Below are positions 22,136-30,946 of a stretch of DNA of 64,000 nt, in pieces. Under the pieces are notes generated by a model. The model was not told the origin of the DNA. It saw nothing but the letters and a program-made list of their open reading frames with translations, and ran no database searches. This stretch comes from Methanobacteriaceae archaeon. GTDB lineage: Archaea; Methanobacteriota; Methanobacteria; Methanobacteriales; Methanobacteriaceae. The stretch spans positions 1-64,000 of the forward strand of contig CAAFWR010000123.1 in the NCBI GenBank assembly GCA_900766745.1, read 5' to 3'. The stretch's first letter is position 1. Each line of letters opens with the position of its first letter. Both the position numbers and the translations under genes were made by a program.

Positions 22136-23184
22136 GAAAGTTAAGGGTATTGGGAGTGTGCGCTGGACAGGGTGCACTCCTGTTCCCTTTTAGGGAAAAT
22201 TTGCTAGGGAATATAGAAATAAGAGGAGTATTCCATACTCCAGGTGAAGAACAATGGAAGTTAAATTTTGGTGATATACCATTCTATAAGGGCTTTTGTT
22301 TACAAGAATTCGATGAGAAAGTAGACATAATTATTTCATCTCCAGATTGTGGTGCATCTTCGGTAATGAGGTTATCTAAAGTAAAAGAATTAGGTAATCC
22401 CAAAGATAATTGTAGTCTTAATCTAGTAATTGCTGCAATATTAGAGTATAAACCTAAGGTATTTCTTATAGAAAATCTGCCTCGTTTACTATCTTTGCTT
22501 CCTAAAGATTTCTTTGAGGAAACGTTTAAGGACTATAAATTAATTTTTCACGAAAGGTCAGTTTCCGACTATGGAAACTCACAGACTTCAAGGAAACGTT
22601 TAGTTATCATTGGAGTACATAAAAAGACCGGTAAGAAATACTTAGATGCTTTTAATGAAGTATTCCAAGTAAAAAACCCAACAACTACTAGAAATCTACT
22701 TAAACCACTCACATTCTCTCAGGAAAATAATACTAACCAGATCCCATTTATGAGTAAGACTCTGGCAATGTATGATTACCGAAAGCTCCCTGAGAAGAAA
22801 AATCTTACTGTTGCAAAGATACATCGACTTTGGGTTAGGGATTTCAAAGATGAAAAGAAATGGCCTATCAAAACTGCAAAGATGAGTACTCTTCCTGGAG
22901 TATACCGATTAGAGTATGATAAACCACCTTTAACTCTTAGACCTGCAGATAGGCAATTTAGACCCGATGGTTATCCTTTGGGGATTGAGGATTTTAAGTC
23001 AATCATGGGATTCCCAAAGAAATTCAAAATTTACCTTCACAAAAATCAGGGTACCTTTGAAAATGATTTTAAGGATTACCATTATTGGCTTAACAAGGCA
23101 AGGTACACAATTGCCAAGGGTTCCGTGTTTGAAATTGCAATCTGGTTCAAGCGTTGTTTGAAACGAGCTGAGTCAAATAAGTAA
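22132..23184 (+). CDS. Divergent C5-cytosine DNA methyltransferase
   Basis: 350 residues with motif I (VLGVCAGQGALLFPF, 6-20), motif IV as SSPDCGASS with candidate catalytic Cys73, motif VI IENLP (113-117), motif VIII QTSRKR (151-156) and a C-terminal motif IX/X-like part (LRPADRQFRPDGYPLG). In ordinary enzymes motif IV reads PCQ, so the PDC here is divergent. It could protect phage DNA or be a modified-base enzyme of the same fold. ATGA-coupled to the preceding gene; its end overlaps the antisense HNH gene by 38 bp. Confidence 0.8.
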   Translation: MRKLRVLGVCAGQGALLFPFRENLLGNIEIRGVFHTPGEEQWKLNFGDIPFYKGFCLQEFDEKVDIIISSPDCGASSVMRLSKVKELGNPKDNCSLNLVIAAILEYKPKVFLIENLPRLLSLLPKDFFEETFKDYKLIFHERSVSDYGNSQTSRKRLVIIGVHKKTGKKYLDAFNEVFQVKNPTTTRNLLKPLTFSQENNTNQIPFMSKTLAMYDYRKLPEKKNLTVAKIHRLWVRDFKDEKKWPIKTAKMSTLPGVYRLEYDKPPLTLRPADRQFRPDGYPLGIEDFKSIMGFPKKFKIYLHKNQGTFENDFKDYHYWLNKARYTIAKGSVFEIAIWFKRCLKRAESNK

Positions 23185-23788
23185 GGTATTTATTAGGGTT
23201 AGACTTAATTAGTTTAATTTTACGACTTACTACTTTATAGGGTACTTTGAATTGATTACATATATCAGATGTAGAATTACCAGCTTCATAAGACCTATAC
23301 CAACTTAATATATCTTTGAGAGAATATTTACTTGCATTACCAATACGAATGCTACCATACATGGAATTAAGTTTACCAGACATAAATCCTTTTGGTTTAT
23401 GTCTCTTTAATCCTTTAGTGATGTGATTACATTCTCTCATCTGAGCATTGTCTTTAGCTGTGCCCCATTGAAGATTTTTGTAGTAATTGTTAGTACCTAC
23501 ATCATCCTTATGACATACAAAGGGTAGATTTAAGGAATTTGGTATATAAACCTTTGCAACTAATTTATGAACTTGAGCAGTATATACTTTCCTATCGTTG
23601 AGTTTGTAAAGAGATACTTGGTATTTACCGGTTTTCTTTTGATACAGCTTAAGTTCATGCCAAGTGTTTGAATATATTCTTCTACAACCCTTTGAACCAG
23701 TGTCGAATGAGAACTGGATTCTACTAAATACTCGACCTCGTTTGGAAACGTAATAACCAGGAAATCCTGGGATGTTATCTTTTTTCAT
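23147..23788 (-). CDS. HNH homing endonuclease (NUMOD4-HNH_3 type)
   Basis: Minus strand, 213 residues. NUMOD4-like start (NIPGFPGYYVSKRGRVFS), HNH_3 core (VCHKDDVGTNNYYKNLQWGT, around residue 90-110) and a C-terminal helix-turn-helix (TSDICNQFKVPYKVVSRKI). Same family as 3005-3553 but with low identity. It overlaps the end of the methyltransferase gene antisense, typical of a mobile insertion between phage genes. Confidence 0.88.
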   Translation of the reverse strand: MKKDNIPGFPGYYVSKRGRVFSRIQFSFDTGSKGCRRIYSNTWHELKLYQKKTGKYQVSLYKLNDRKVYTAQVHKLVAKVYIPNSLNLPFVCHKDDVGTNNYYKNLQWGTAKDNAQMRECNHITKGLKRHKPKGFMSGKLNSMYGSIRIGNASKYSLKDILSWYRSYEAGNSTSDICNQFKVPYKVVSRKIKLIKSNPNKYLTYLTQLVSNNA

Positions 23789-23998
23789 AGGTAATAATTT
23801 TGTATTTCAAAAGGAAATAGTACGAAGTCGTCTAAAGAGGTACCTAATCCAAGGTTACTAGTTTCAGCTTTATATATAAAGTCTTATATATAAGTCCAAA
23901 CACTGCCTTGAAATATATAGATATATAATATACTACGTATATATATCTATATATTTATCTGCGTATATATAGCTATTCATATATCATATCGTAAGTAG
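23789..23998. other. AT-rich gene-free stretch with palindromes
   Basis: Between the HNH gene and the late promoter. It holds the perfect palindromes CTTTATATATAAAG (23868-23881) and CTTATATATAAG (23883-23894). Two similar tracts follow, each containing a CGTATATATA core (about 23935-23990). No gene seen. Likely regulatory. Confidence 0.6.
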
Positions 23999-24006
23999 TA
24001 TATTTG
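23999..24006 (+). promoter_or_regulatory. Late-operon promoter -7 box (TATATTTG)
   Basis: TATATTTG ends at the first base of a large hairpin, so transcription would begin within the structured leader. It is the only consensus-like box between the AT-rich tract and the terminase operon. Confidence 0.6.
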
Positions 24007-24068
24007 GATATTATCTCACTTCGTTCGATAAAGGTAATCGCTAAGCGATTACCGAATAGATAGTATCC
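24006..24068 (+). promoter_or_regulatory. Structured 5' leader of the late operon
   Basis: An outer stem (24006-24016 with 24058-24068, 11 bp, one G-T pair) encloses TTATC/GATAA and a perfect 10-bp hairpin (GGTAATCGCT, A, AGCGATTACC at 24033-24053). Together they can form a three-way junction. The first late gene starts 35 bp downstream. A cis-regulatory RNA or binding site is likely; its ligand is unknown. Confidence 0.6.
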
Positions 24069-24102
24069 TTAGCGTGTACGAACTTTCCTAAAATTTTGAA
24101 CC

Positions 24103-24714
24103 ATGAAGAATTTAAAGAATGCCTTGTTTATTGTACTTCTAGGATTTACTATTTACCTTTGCTTCAGGAATTATAAACTTTCTCGAGAGGTTGATTCCTT
24201 GGAACAAGCGGTCAATGAAATCCCAGATACAGTTTACAAAGACAAACCATTCAAACCAGAGAAGAAGTACTCTGAAGGAAAAGAACCAGATAGAATCTTA
24301 GTTTACGATGATAGGCAGTCAACTCTCTTTCCTGATTCCATGCCAAGACAGCCAGTTATCAGTAAACAAGATTCACTGGTTCAGATCGTATTAAAGAAGA
24401 ATCGGTTGAACTTAAGTCTATTCAATCAACAGACTGAAACTTATTCTACTAGACTATTCAATATCAATCTGGATAAGTACAACTATAACTGGTATGAAGG
24501 TCAATTAACTCGAAAGAAAGTTGCAAGGTTATCACTTAACCCTTACGTTTACGGTAAGTATAGACCTTTCAATAATCTCTTCGATATGGGAGCTGGTCTT
24601 TCAATCAAGACTAAGAGATTTAATTACAAACTCGGAGTCAATACCTTTTACTACCCGAAGATAAAATCCGGAATTGGTACTGACATCGAATTTCAAATAA
24701 CGTATAACTTTTAA
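24103..24714 (+). CDS. Membrane-anchored, beta-rich envelope protein (203 aa)
   Basis: N-terminal hydrophobic helix (ALFIVLLGFTIYLCF, residues 7-21), a charged periplasmic-type linker, and a C-terminal 100 residues of alternating strands ending GTDIEFQITYNF. A terminal aromatic after beta strands resembles outer-membrane proteins. The two features together could span the envelope, as a spanin-like lysis protein. It is the first late gene, 2 bp before the terminase gene. The role is inferred. Confidence 0.75.
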   Translation: MKNLKNALFIVLLGFTIYLCFRNYKLSREVDSLEQAVNEIPDTVYKDKPFKPEKKYSEGKEPDRILVYDDRQSTLFPDSMPRQPVISKQDSLVQIVLKKNRLNLSLFNQQTETYSTRLFNINLDKYNYNWYEGQLTRKKVARLSLNPYVYGKYRPFNNLFDMGAGLSIKTKRFNYKLGVNTFYYPKIKSGIGTDIEFQITYNF

Positions 24715-24716
24715 GT

Positions 24717-26219
24717 ATGGCAAAGACTATCTCAGAAACTAGAACTACTTTAACTCGAGAGGAGCTATCAAACCTTTCAAGAGTTACGGTAGATGTTTTC
24801 TTTTTCAGTCTTTTCTGTTATGTGATACACCCAGTGAGGGGAAAGGTAAGATTTGAATTATATCCATTTCAAAAATCGGTTCTGTATAACTTTATTGCCC
24901 AACGATTCAATATCATTCTCAAGTTCCGTCAGGCAGGTATTACAGAACTAATTTCAATGTACTGTCTTTGGTTAGCGATGTATCATCCTAACAAGAAGAT
25001 AAACATTATTTCTATCAAAGATACAACGGCAAAGAAGGTTCTTAAAAAGATTAAGTTCATGTATAAGAATCTCCCATGGTATCTTCAAACTCCCATTATA
25101 AACGGTAGAGCTGGTGAATACGGTTCTGCATCAATGATAGAATTTGATAATGGGTCTTTTATTGAATCAATTCCGACATCATCCGAAGCCGGTCGTTCGG
25201 AATCCCTTTCCCTTCTGGTAATTGACGAGGCAGCAGTAGTTAGATGGGCTGCTCAAATTTGGGCTGCTGCTTTTCCTACTCTTTCCACTGGTGGAGCTGC
25301 TATCGTCAATTCCACTCCTTATGGAGTCGGTAACTTCTATCATTCAACTTGGGTAGATGCCATTGCTGGAGGTAACCCCTTCAATCCAATTAGATTATAC
25401 TGGCAGATGCACCCGGAACGAGATATCAATTGGTATAATCAGATGTCTTCTGCCTTGGGAGCAAAACGAACCGCACAGGAAATAGATGGTGACTTCTTAT
25501 CATCTGGTAATACAGTCTTCGATTTAGCTGATATTAAGGCTATCGAAGACTGCCTTAGTGATTACCCAGTTATTAAGAAAAGGTTTAATGGTCAATACAG
25601 ACAATTTTGTGAACCTGACCCAGATAAAGAATATTTTATTGGTGCAGACGTTGCCACTGGTAGAGCTTCTGACTACTCATCATTTACCGTTATGGATAAA
25701 CCTGGAGAAGAACAGGCCATATATAAAGGGAGAATGGCAGTTGGAGCTTATGCTAAGTTACTTGGGGACACCGGTCAATTATATAATTGGGCTATAATAG
25801 CTCCGGAATCTAATGACGTGGGTTTGGCAGTAACTTCTAAACTTCAAGATGAAGGTTATCCAAAGCTGTACTACTACCAAAAAATGCTCAAGAAAAAGGG
25901 CAAAAGTAGACCAGAAATGGACCAATCTCCTGGTTGGTTAACTACTCAAAAGAATCGTTCAGTGATAATAGAAAACTTGGAAGAAGATATTAGAAATGAT
26001 AACGTAATCATAAAGGACCCATTTTTTGTTCAAGAAGCTTATACTTTCATTTATGATGGTTTAGGTAGGCCTGTTGCAATGGGTAAACATAGAGCAAATA
26101 ATTCTGCTGTTGATGTAGACCTTGAAGGAGACGTATACTCAGATGATGATATATTTGGAAAAGCTATATGCAATCACATAAGGAAAGGAAAAACTAACGT
26201 AATCGTACAACCAAGATGA
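24717..26219 (+). CDS. terL: Terminase large subunit
   Basis: 500 residues. The ATPase part has a Walker A-like KFRQAGITE (69-77) without the usual GKT Lys; Lys69 just before may substitute. Walker B is LLVIDEAA (166-173), and the coupling motif is STP (199-201). The nuclease part has GADVATG with SDYSSFTV near residue 309 and further acidic residues (PESND). It packages DNA into the prohead. Adjacent to portal and protease genes, as in most tailed phages. No small subunit is adjacent. Confidence 0.93.
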   Translation: MAKTISETRTTLTREELSNLSRVTVDVFFFSLFCYVIHPVRGKVRFELYPFQKSVLYNFIAQRFNIILKFRQAGITELISMYCLWLAMYHPNKKINIISIKDTTAKKVLKKIKFMYKNLPWYLQTPIINGRAGEYGSASMIEFDNGSFIESIPTSSEAGRSESLSLLVIDEAAVVRWAAQIWAAAFPTLSTGGAAIVNSTPYGVGNFYHSTWVDAIAGGNPFNPIRLYWQMHPERDINWYNQMSSALGAKRTAQEIDGDFLSSGNTVFDLADIKAIEDCLSDYPVIKKRFNGQYRQFCEPDPDKEYFIGADVATGRASDYSSFTVMDKPGEEQAIYKGRMAVGAYAKLLGDTGQLYNWAIIAPESNDVGLAVTSKLQDEGYPKLYYYQKMLKKKGKSRPEMDQSPGWLTTQKNRSVIIENLEEDIRNDNVIIKDPFFVQEAYTFIYDGLGRPVAMGKHRANNSAVDVDLEGDVYSDDDIFGKAICNHIRKGKTNVIVQPR

Positions 26220-27706
26220 AAAAGTACTTCAATTTTAATTGGGTTTGGGGACGTAAGAAGGACCCTCCCAAAGATGGTACCTCCTCTAATAAAGAGCAAA
26301 AGCCTACCACTCCGATATCACCCGGTAGGGTTTCAGTTGACGATGATAGCGATAACTTAATCACATCATTACAGGGGTTGACTAAATTAGTCGAGCCCTC
26401 TTTTCGTGTTGATGTAATACCTTTAATCCGAGATTTATATAAAGTAAATCCGGATATGGGCATCGCATTACAAGATATGTTTAAGTTAGCTAACACCAGT
26501 CATACAGTAACCTTTCCAAACAATACAGATGAAGAGGCTTCTAAGATGAGAGACCATCTTAAAAAGGCCACCAAGGGATGGACCCGATATACTGCTGGTA
26601 TAGATGGTTTAGTTAACAAAATGATTGTTCAACTTCTTGTAAGTGGAGCAATATCTGTAGAGGGAGTTCCCAATGATAAACTAGATGGTTTGGCTACGGT
26701 ATTATTCCTTAAACCTGAATACATCAAGTTTAAACGGGAATTAAATGGTGTGTATCACCCTTACCAAAAGAATCATAATTACTGGAATAAGCAACAAGAT
26801 TACATTAAGCTTAACCCAGAAACTTATTTCTATGTTGGTATGTTTAATGATACAGATGAACCTTATGGAGTCCCTCCATTTATGCCTGCATTGGATTCTC
26901 TAAAAGGTCAAAATGATATGAAGATTAATTTCAAACATATCATGGAGATTTGCGGTATGGTTGGTTTTCTTGAAGCGAAAATGCAGAAATCACCACAAAG
27001 GTCTAACGAAAGTATAAATGCCTATGAATCTAGACTAAACCGAGAGCTTAATACTTTAAAACGTAATGTTAAGGATGGCATGAAGGATGGAGTTGTTGCA
27101 GGTTATATTGATGACCACGAATTTAAACTCAACTCTACTACTAAAGAGCTTGGTAATATCGAAAAGCCATGGAATATGAATCAACAATCTGTGGCTAATG
27201 GTTTGGGAGTTAATGGCTCTATCATTGGAGTATCTGCTACTACTGGTGAAGGGGCAACGGGTATAATGCTGTCTAAGATGATTAGCCAGTTAAAAAATAT
27301 CCAAATGCTTGTAGCTTATGTATTAGATAGACTTTATTCTCTAGAACTGCGTCTGGCAGGCTTTAATAATAAGGGAATGAAGATTGATTGGGGAACTTCT
27401 ACAGTTTCTGATGAAGTTAAAATCCAACAGGGTCTTCAGTATAAGATACAGAACCTTGACTTACTGTATAAGGCTGGTATTATTAGCCAAGAACAGTATG
27501 CTTGGGCAATGGGCTATGATTCCCCGGATGAGAAAGAACCAAGAGTTTCATTGGAAGATCAATTTGCTAAAGGTGGTAATTCAGATCCTCAAGAGGGAAC
27601 TAAAAAGAAACAAAGGCAGGATGATAAAAACCAATCTGCTCGTAGGTCAAGAGATAAGAATAACCCGGCTCCTTCTCGAGGAGACCAAAATACTAAACCA
27701 AGATGA
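26216..27706 (+). CDS. Portal protein
   Basis: 496 residues, ATGA-coupled to terminase. Length, position and sequence style (DMFKLANTSHTV; GMVGFLEAKMQKSPQRS; the helical crown-like tail) suit a portal. It is mainly helical in the middle, with a disordered, charged C-terminus (PEGTKKKQRQDDKN style). It would form the dodecameric DNA entry ring. The stop overlaps the next start by 4 bp. Confidence 0.88.
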   Translation: MKKYFNFNWVWGRKKDPPKDGTSSNKEQKPTTPISPGRVSVDDDSDNLITSLQGLTKLVEPSFRVDVIPLIRDLYKVNPDMGIALQDMFKLANTSHTVTFPNNTDEEASKMRDHLKKATKGWTRYTAGIDGLVNKMIVQLLVSGAISVEGVPNDKLDGLATVLFLKPEYIKFKRELNGVYHPYQKNHNYWNKQQDYIKLNPETYFYVGMFNDTDEPYGVPPFMPALDSLKGQNDMKINFKHIMEICGMVGFLEAKMQKSPQRSNESINAYESRLNRELNTLKRNVKDGMKDGVVAGYIDDHEFKLNSTTKELGNIEKPWNMNQQSVANGLGVNGSIIGVSATTGEGATGIMLSKMISQLKNIQMLVAYVLDRLYSLELRLAGFNNKGMKIDWGTSTVSDEVKIQQGLQYKIQNLDLLYKAGIISQEQYAWAMGYDSPDEKEPRVSLEDQFAKGGNSDPQEGTKKKQRQDDKNQSARRSRDKNNPAPSRGDQNTKPR

Positions 27707-29220
27707 GTAAATTTACAAAGAAAAACAAAGAGCATCTTGATTCTATGGTGATAGGTCAAGGCCATACCATTATGGCTGGTTATATACCAGAAGCAGTGGG
27801 AGCCCAGACTTTCTCAGAGAATTACTATAAATGGAAGAATCCTACACCGGACTCCATTGCTCAATTCGGATTTTGGGGAGGGGATATAGATTATAATACC
27901 TATTATCCTAACCTGGATAAATCGGAATTAACTCCTAAGGATGAAGAGTTCATTGAACCCATGTTCAGATTACTTTCGGAAACGATTGTATCTAAGAATT
28001 GGAATCCTACAGATTTTGGTCAAAATGGAGTATTGAAAGCTTCTATGAAAATGTTACTTGGTCAAACAGTAAACTGTGACCATGAAACTAACATAGGTAA
28101 TGCTATCGGTGCTGTATCTCAGGTAATGTGGCAAGAGTCTTACAAAGATGGAAGCTTCACTATACCTGCAGGTATCAACGGTATTCTGAAAATTGATGGT
28201 AAAGCCAATCCAAGGATTGCTAGAGGTATACTTATGGAACCACCATCAATTCACAGTAACTCGGTCACAGTACAATTCAAGTGGGATAAATCACATCCCC
28301 AAATGGAGGACAACGAATTCTATCAGAAACTCGGTACCTATGATTCTAAGGGAGTGATGGTACGTAGAATGGTTACTGAGATAGTTCGTTACCTGGAGAC
28401 TTCATTGGTATCTCATGGAGCTGATTCTTTTGCTCAAAAAATCGGTTCTGATGGTAAGATTATTAATCCTACTTTTGCTAAAAGAACTTGGGCATCTTAT
28501 GAAGAATATAGAGACGATAAATCGAAGCAATACTTCTTTACCGATTATAAATCTGACCTAACTTCTTATCAAGAAAAGGACGATACTCAAGGTTCTTTTA
28601 ATGATAATGATGCCAAGGATAATCAATCAAACGAAAAAAATAGTATGAACGAATTAGAAAAATTTCTAGAGAGCCTCTTCGGGGATAATCTGCTTACCCT
28701 TGAGGAAGGTAAAGAAATGAATCAGGAAACAGTAGTTGCCTGTATTCAAAGTTTGGTATCATCCAGAAATGAACTGCAAACTTCAGTAGATAACCTTACT
28801 ACAGAGAAGAATTCTCTTACGGAACAGGTTACTAACTTGAATGCAGAAGTGGCTAATCTGAAAGAGATGGCAACTGTAGGAAAGAATCACATTGCTTCTC
28901 TCCGTGAAGATGCAGTAGCAACTTACAAAAAATTGATGGGTGATAATGCTGATGAAACCATTGTTACAATGCTTAATGCAGAAACAACTGGTATTACTAC
29001 TCTTATTTCCTTGACTAAGGATTACCAAGCTCGCTTGGAAGAGAAGTTCCCTCTCACCTGCTCTAAGTGTGGTTCTAAGGATGTTAACCGTGCATCTTCA
29101 GTAACTGAAGATGATACTCAAGGTAAAGAAACTACCGACGGTACAAATACAACCAAGAATTCCGAATCACCGAGTACTAAGAATGTGATCGATAATTTGT
29201 ATCGAAACAAAATTAAATAA
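27703..29220 (+). CDS. Prohead protease-scaffold fusion (505 aa)
   Basis: Residues 1-260 resemble a HK97-type prohead protease: a His at residue 127 in NCDHET, Ser in HSNSVTVQF near 184-190, and VSHGAD near 230. Residues 315-450 are a coiled coil (LEKFLESLF; ELQTSVDNLTTEKNSLTEQ), as expected for a scaffold. A CSKCGS pair near residue 453 is a half zinc-ribbon. One polypeptide would thus guide and mature the capsid. Key residues are assigned by spacing only. Confidence 0.8.
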   Translation: MSKFTKKNKEHLDSMVIGQGHTIMAGYIPEAVGAQTFSENYYKWKNPTPDSIAQFGFWGGDIDYNTYYPNLDKSELTPKDEEFIEPMFRLLSETIVSKNWNPTDFGQNGVLKASMKMLLGQTVNCDHETNIGNAIGAVSQVMWQESYKDGSFTIPAGINGILKIDGKANPRIARGILMEPPSIHSNSVTVQFKWDKSHPQMEDNEFYQKLGTYDSKGVMVRRMVTEIVRYLETSLVSHGADSFAQKIGSDGKIINPTFAKRTWASYEEYRDDKSKQYFFTDYKSDLTSYQEKDDTQGSFNDNDAKDNQSNEKNSMNELEKFLESLFGDNLLTLEEGKEMNQETVVACIQSLVSSRNELQTSVDNLTTEKNSLTEQVTNLNAEVANLKEMATVGKNHIASLREDAVATYKKLMGDNADETIVTMLNAETTGITTLISLTKDYQARLEEKFPLTCSKCGSKDVNRASSVTEDDTQGKETTDGTNTTKNSESPSTKNVIDNLYRNKIK

Positions 29221-29243
29221 GTTATTATATAAATATCCGCATT

Positions 29244-29714
29244 ATGGAAACAACGAAAATCGTAAACGATCCTCAGCAACTTACTCTCTTTGGGGAAAGA
29301 ACTCCGAGAGCAGTGATTTACAAGAGTGAATCCCACAAATTGCATCAGGCTTTCAATGTTAAAGCTGGAGAGAAAATTGTACAAGGTATGCCGGTAGCTT
29401 TAAATGAAGATGGTTTGATCTACCCTTGTACTGATCCGTCTACTCAAGTTTACTTGGGTGTGGCAGTAACGGATAACGTTAACCCGGCTTATCAGCCTCA
29501 AAGAAACTTCCCAGTAGAAGTAACCGTGGCTGTAGAAGGTTATATGATTTGTAACTGGGTATCAAACGGAACTATCGAAGCTGGCTATGTAACTCCCGAT
29601 GGGGCATTGCTTAACGACCGTTTCGTTAAGGCTAACCAAGGTATTTCAACTCCGTTCATTGCCCTTAATCCTGCAGAAGAGGCAAATGAGGTAATCCAAG
29701 TACTCATTAAATAA
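29244..29714 (+). CDS. Capsid decoration/head protein (156 aa)
   Basis: Small beta-rich protein directly before the major capsid gene, the usual place for a cement protein. Repeated strands (GEKIVQGMPVALNEDGLIYP; VYLGVAVTDN; EVTVAVEGYMICNW) fit a beta-tulip decoration fold similar to lambda gpD or DUF2190 proteins. It would stabilise the expanded head. Assigned by position and composition. Confidence 0.75.
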   Translation: METTKIVNDPQQLTLFGERTPRAVIYKSESHKLHQAFNVKAGEKIVQGMPVALNEDGLIYPCTDPSTQVYLGVAVTDNVNPAYQPQRNFPVEVTVAVEGYMICNWVSNGTIEAGYVTPDGALLNDRFVKANQGISTPFIALNPAEEANEVIQVLIK

Positions 29715-29728
29715 GAGAAAAGAAAGTT

Positions 29729-30850
29729 ATGGAAAATAAGATTGATATTACAAAAATGAAGGCTCAGGACTTTATGAATGAGCTGCCGGAAATGGTAAGA
29801 AGCTTGGAAGCTGTTCGTTCCGGTTCACAGGATAAGAAGCCTGTAGAAGTAACCTTTGAAGAATTGGTTACAGGTAAATGGGGGATTTCACAGGATGAAC
29901 TCTTCGAAAAGATGGGCATCAATCCAAAAGTTGATACCATGCAGAACATCTTTACTATGCCTCAGCAGAATATCCGTTGGATTGTTCCGGAAATTATCCG
30001 TGCTGCTATCACTCTGGGTATGCGACAGGCACCATTCTATCCGAACATCATCGCATCTGACCAATCAATCAATGGTTTGCAAGCGATCATGCCGATGGTT
30101 AATATGTCTGATGCTGCTCCTGCAAAGGTTAACGAAGCAGAAACTATCCCCTTGGGTGATGTTAGCTTCGGACAGAAATCAGTTAGCCTCTTCAAAATCG
30201 GAAAAGGTTTCAAACTTACTGATGAAGTTCGTAACTATGTTTCGCTTGATGTCTTGGGAATCTATCTTCGTGACTTCGGTGTTCAGTTGGGTTATGCTCT
30301 GGATACTCTGGCTATGGACGTGGCTATTAATGGTAACAACCCTGATGGTTCTGAGTCAGCCCCAGTAATTGGTGTATACGAAACAACCAATGGCATTACT
30401 TATAAAGATCTGTTGCATATCTGGGTACGTGCTGCTCGTATGGGACGTAACTTTACTACTATGATTGGTGGTGAAGACCAGGCAATTGAAATGCTGAATT
30501 TACCCGAATTCAAAGACCGTCACTCTGGTACAACAGAAGCTACACTGAATGTGAAGTCTCCGGTTCCCAAGAATGCTGACTTCTATATTCACCCGGGAAC
30601 ACCTGACCAACAGCTGTTGTTGATTGATACATCTGCTGCCTTGATTAAGCTTACCGCTCGTCAATTGATGTTGGAATCTGAAAGAATCGTTTCTAACCAA
30701 ACCGAGGCTGTTTATGCAAGCTTAACTACTGGCTTCTCCAAGATGTACCAAGATGCTGCTCTGTTGCTGGCTGCAGATAAGAAGTTCTCCGAATTCGGAT
30801 TCCCAGAATTCATGAACGTAGATCCTTACCTGATGGTTAATCTTGAATAA
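29729..30850 (+). CDS. Major capsid protein
   Basis: 373 residues, HK97-fold size. An N-terminal helical part (residues 1-60) could be a delta domain. Then IRWIVPEIIRAAITLGM, SFGQKSVSLFKIGKGFKLTD and GYALDTLAMDVAINGNNP fit E-loop/P-domain regions. It is preceded by decoration and followed by a terminator, consistent with high expression. G-rich codons here are optimal-looking. No HK97-type crosslink lysine could be judged. Confidence 0.88.
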   Translation: MENKIDITKMKAQDFMNELPEMVRSLEAVRSGSQDKKPVEVTFEELVTGKWGISQDELFEKMGINPKVDTMQNIFTMPQQNIRWIVPEIIRAAITLGMRQAPFYPNIIASDQSINGLQAIMPMVNMSDAAPAKVNEAETIPLGDVSFGQKSVSLFKIGKGFKLTDEVRNYVSLDVLGIYLRDFGVQLGYALDTLAMDVAINGNNPDGSESAPVIGVYETTNGITYKDLLHIWVRAARMGRNFTTMIGGEDQAIEMLNLPEFKDRHSGTTEATLNVKSPVPKNADFYIHPGTPDQQLLLIDTSAALIKLTARQLMLESERIVSNQTEAVYASLTTGFSKMYQDAALLLAADKKFSEFGFPEFMNVDPYLMVNLE

Positions 30851-30880
30851 GAACGTCCGGTTTCATCTATATAAATTCCC

Positions 30881-30917
30881 AGAGAGGGTGGGTAACTAAA
30901 AAACCCATCCCCTCTTT
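30881..30917 (+). terminator. Terminator after major capsid gene
   Basis: AGAGAGGGTGGGT pairs with ACCCATCCCCTCT (small bulge) across a loop of A residues, then TTTAATCATTTTTTATTTT. Confidence 0.75.
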
Positions 30918-30946
30918 AATCATTTTTTATTTTAATCTTAGGAAAT

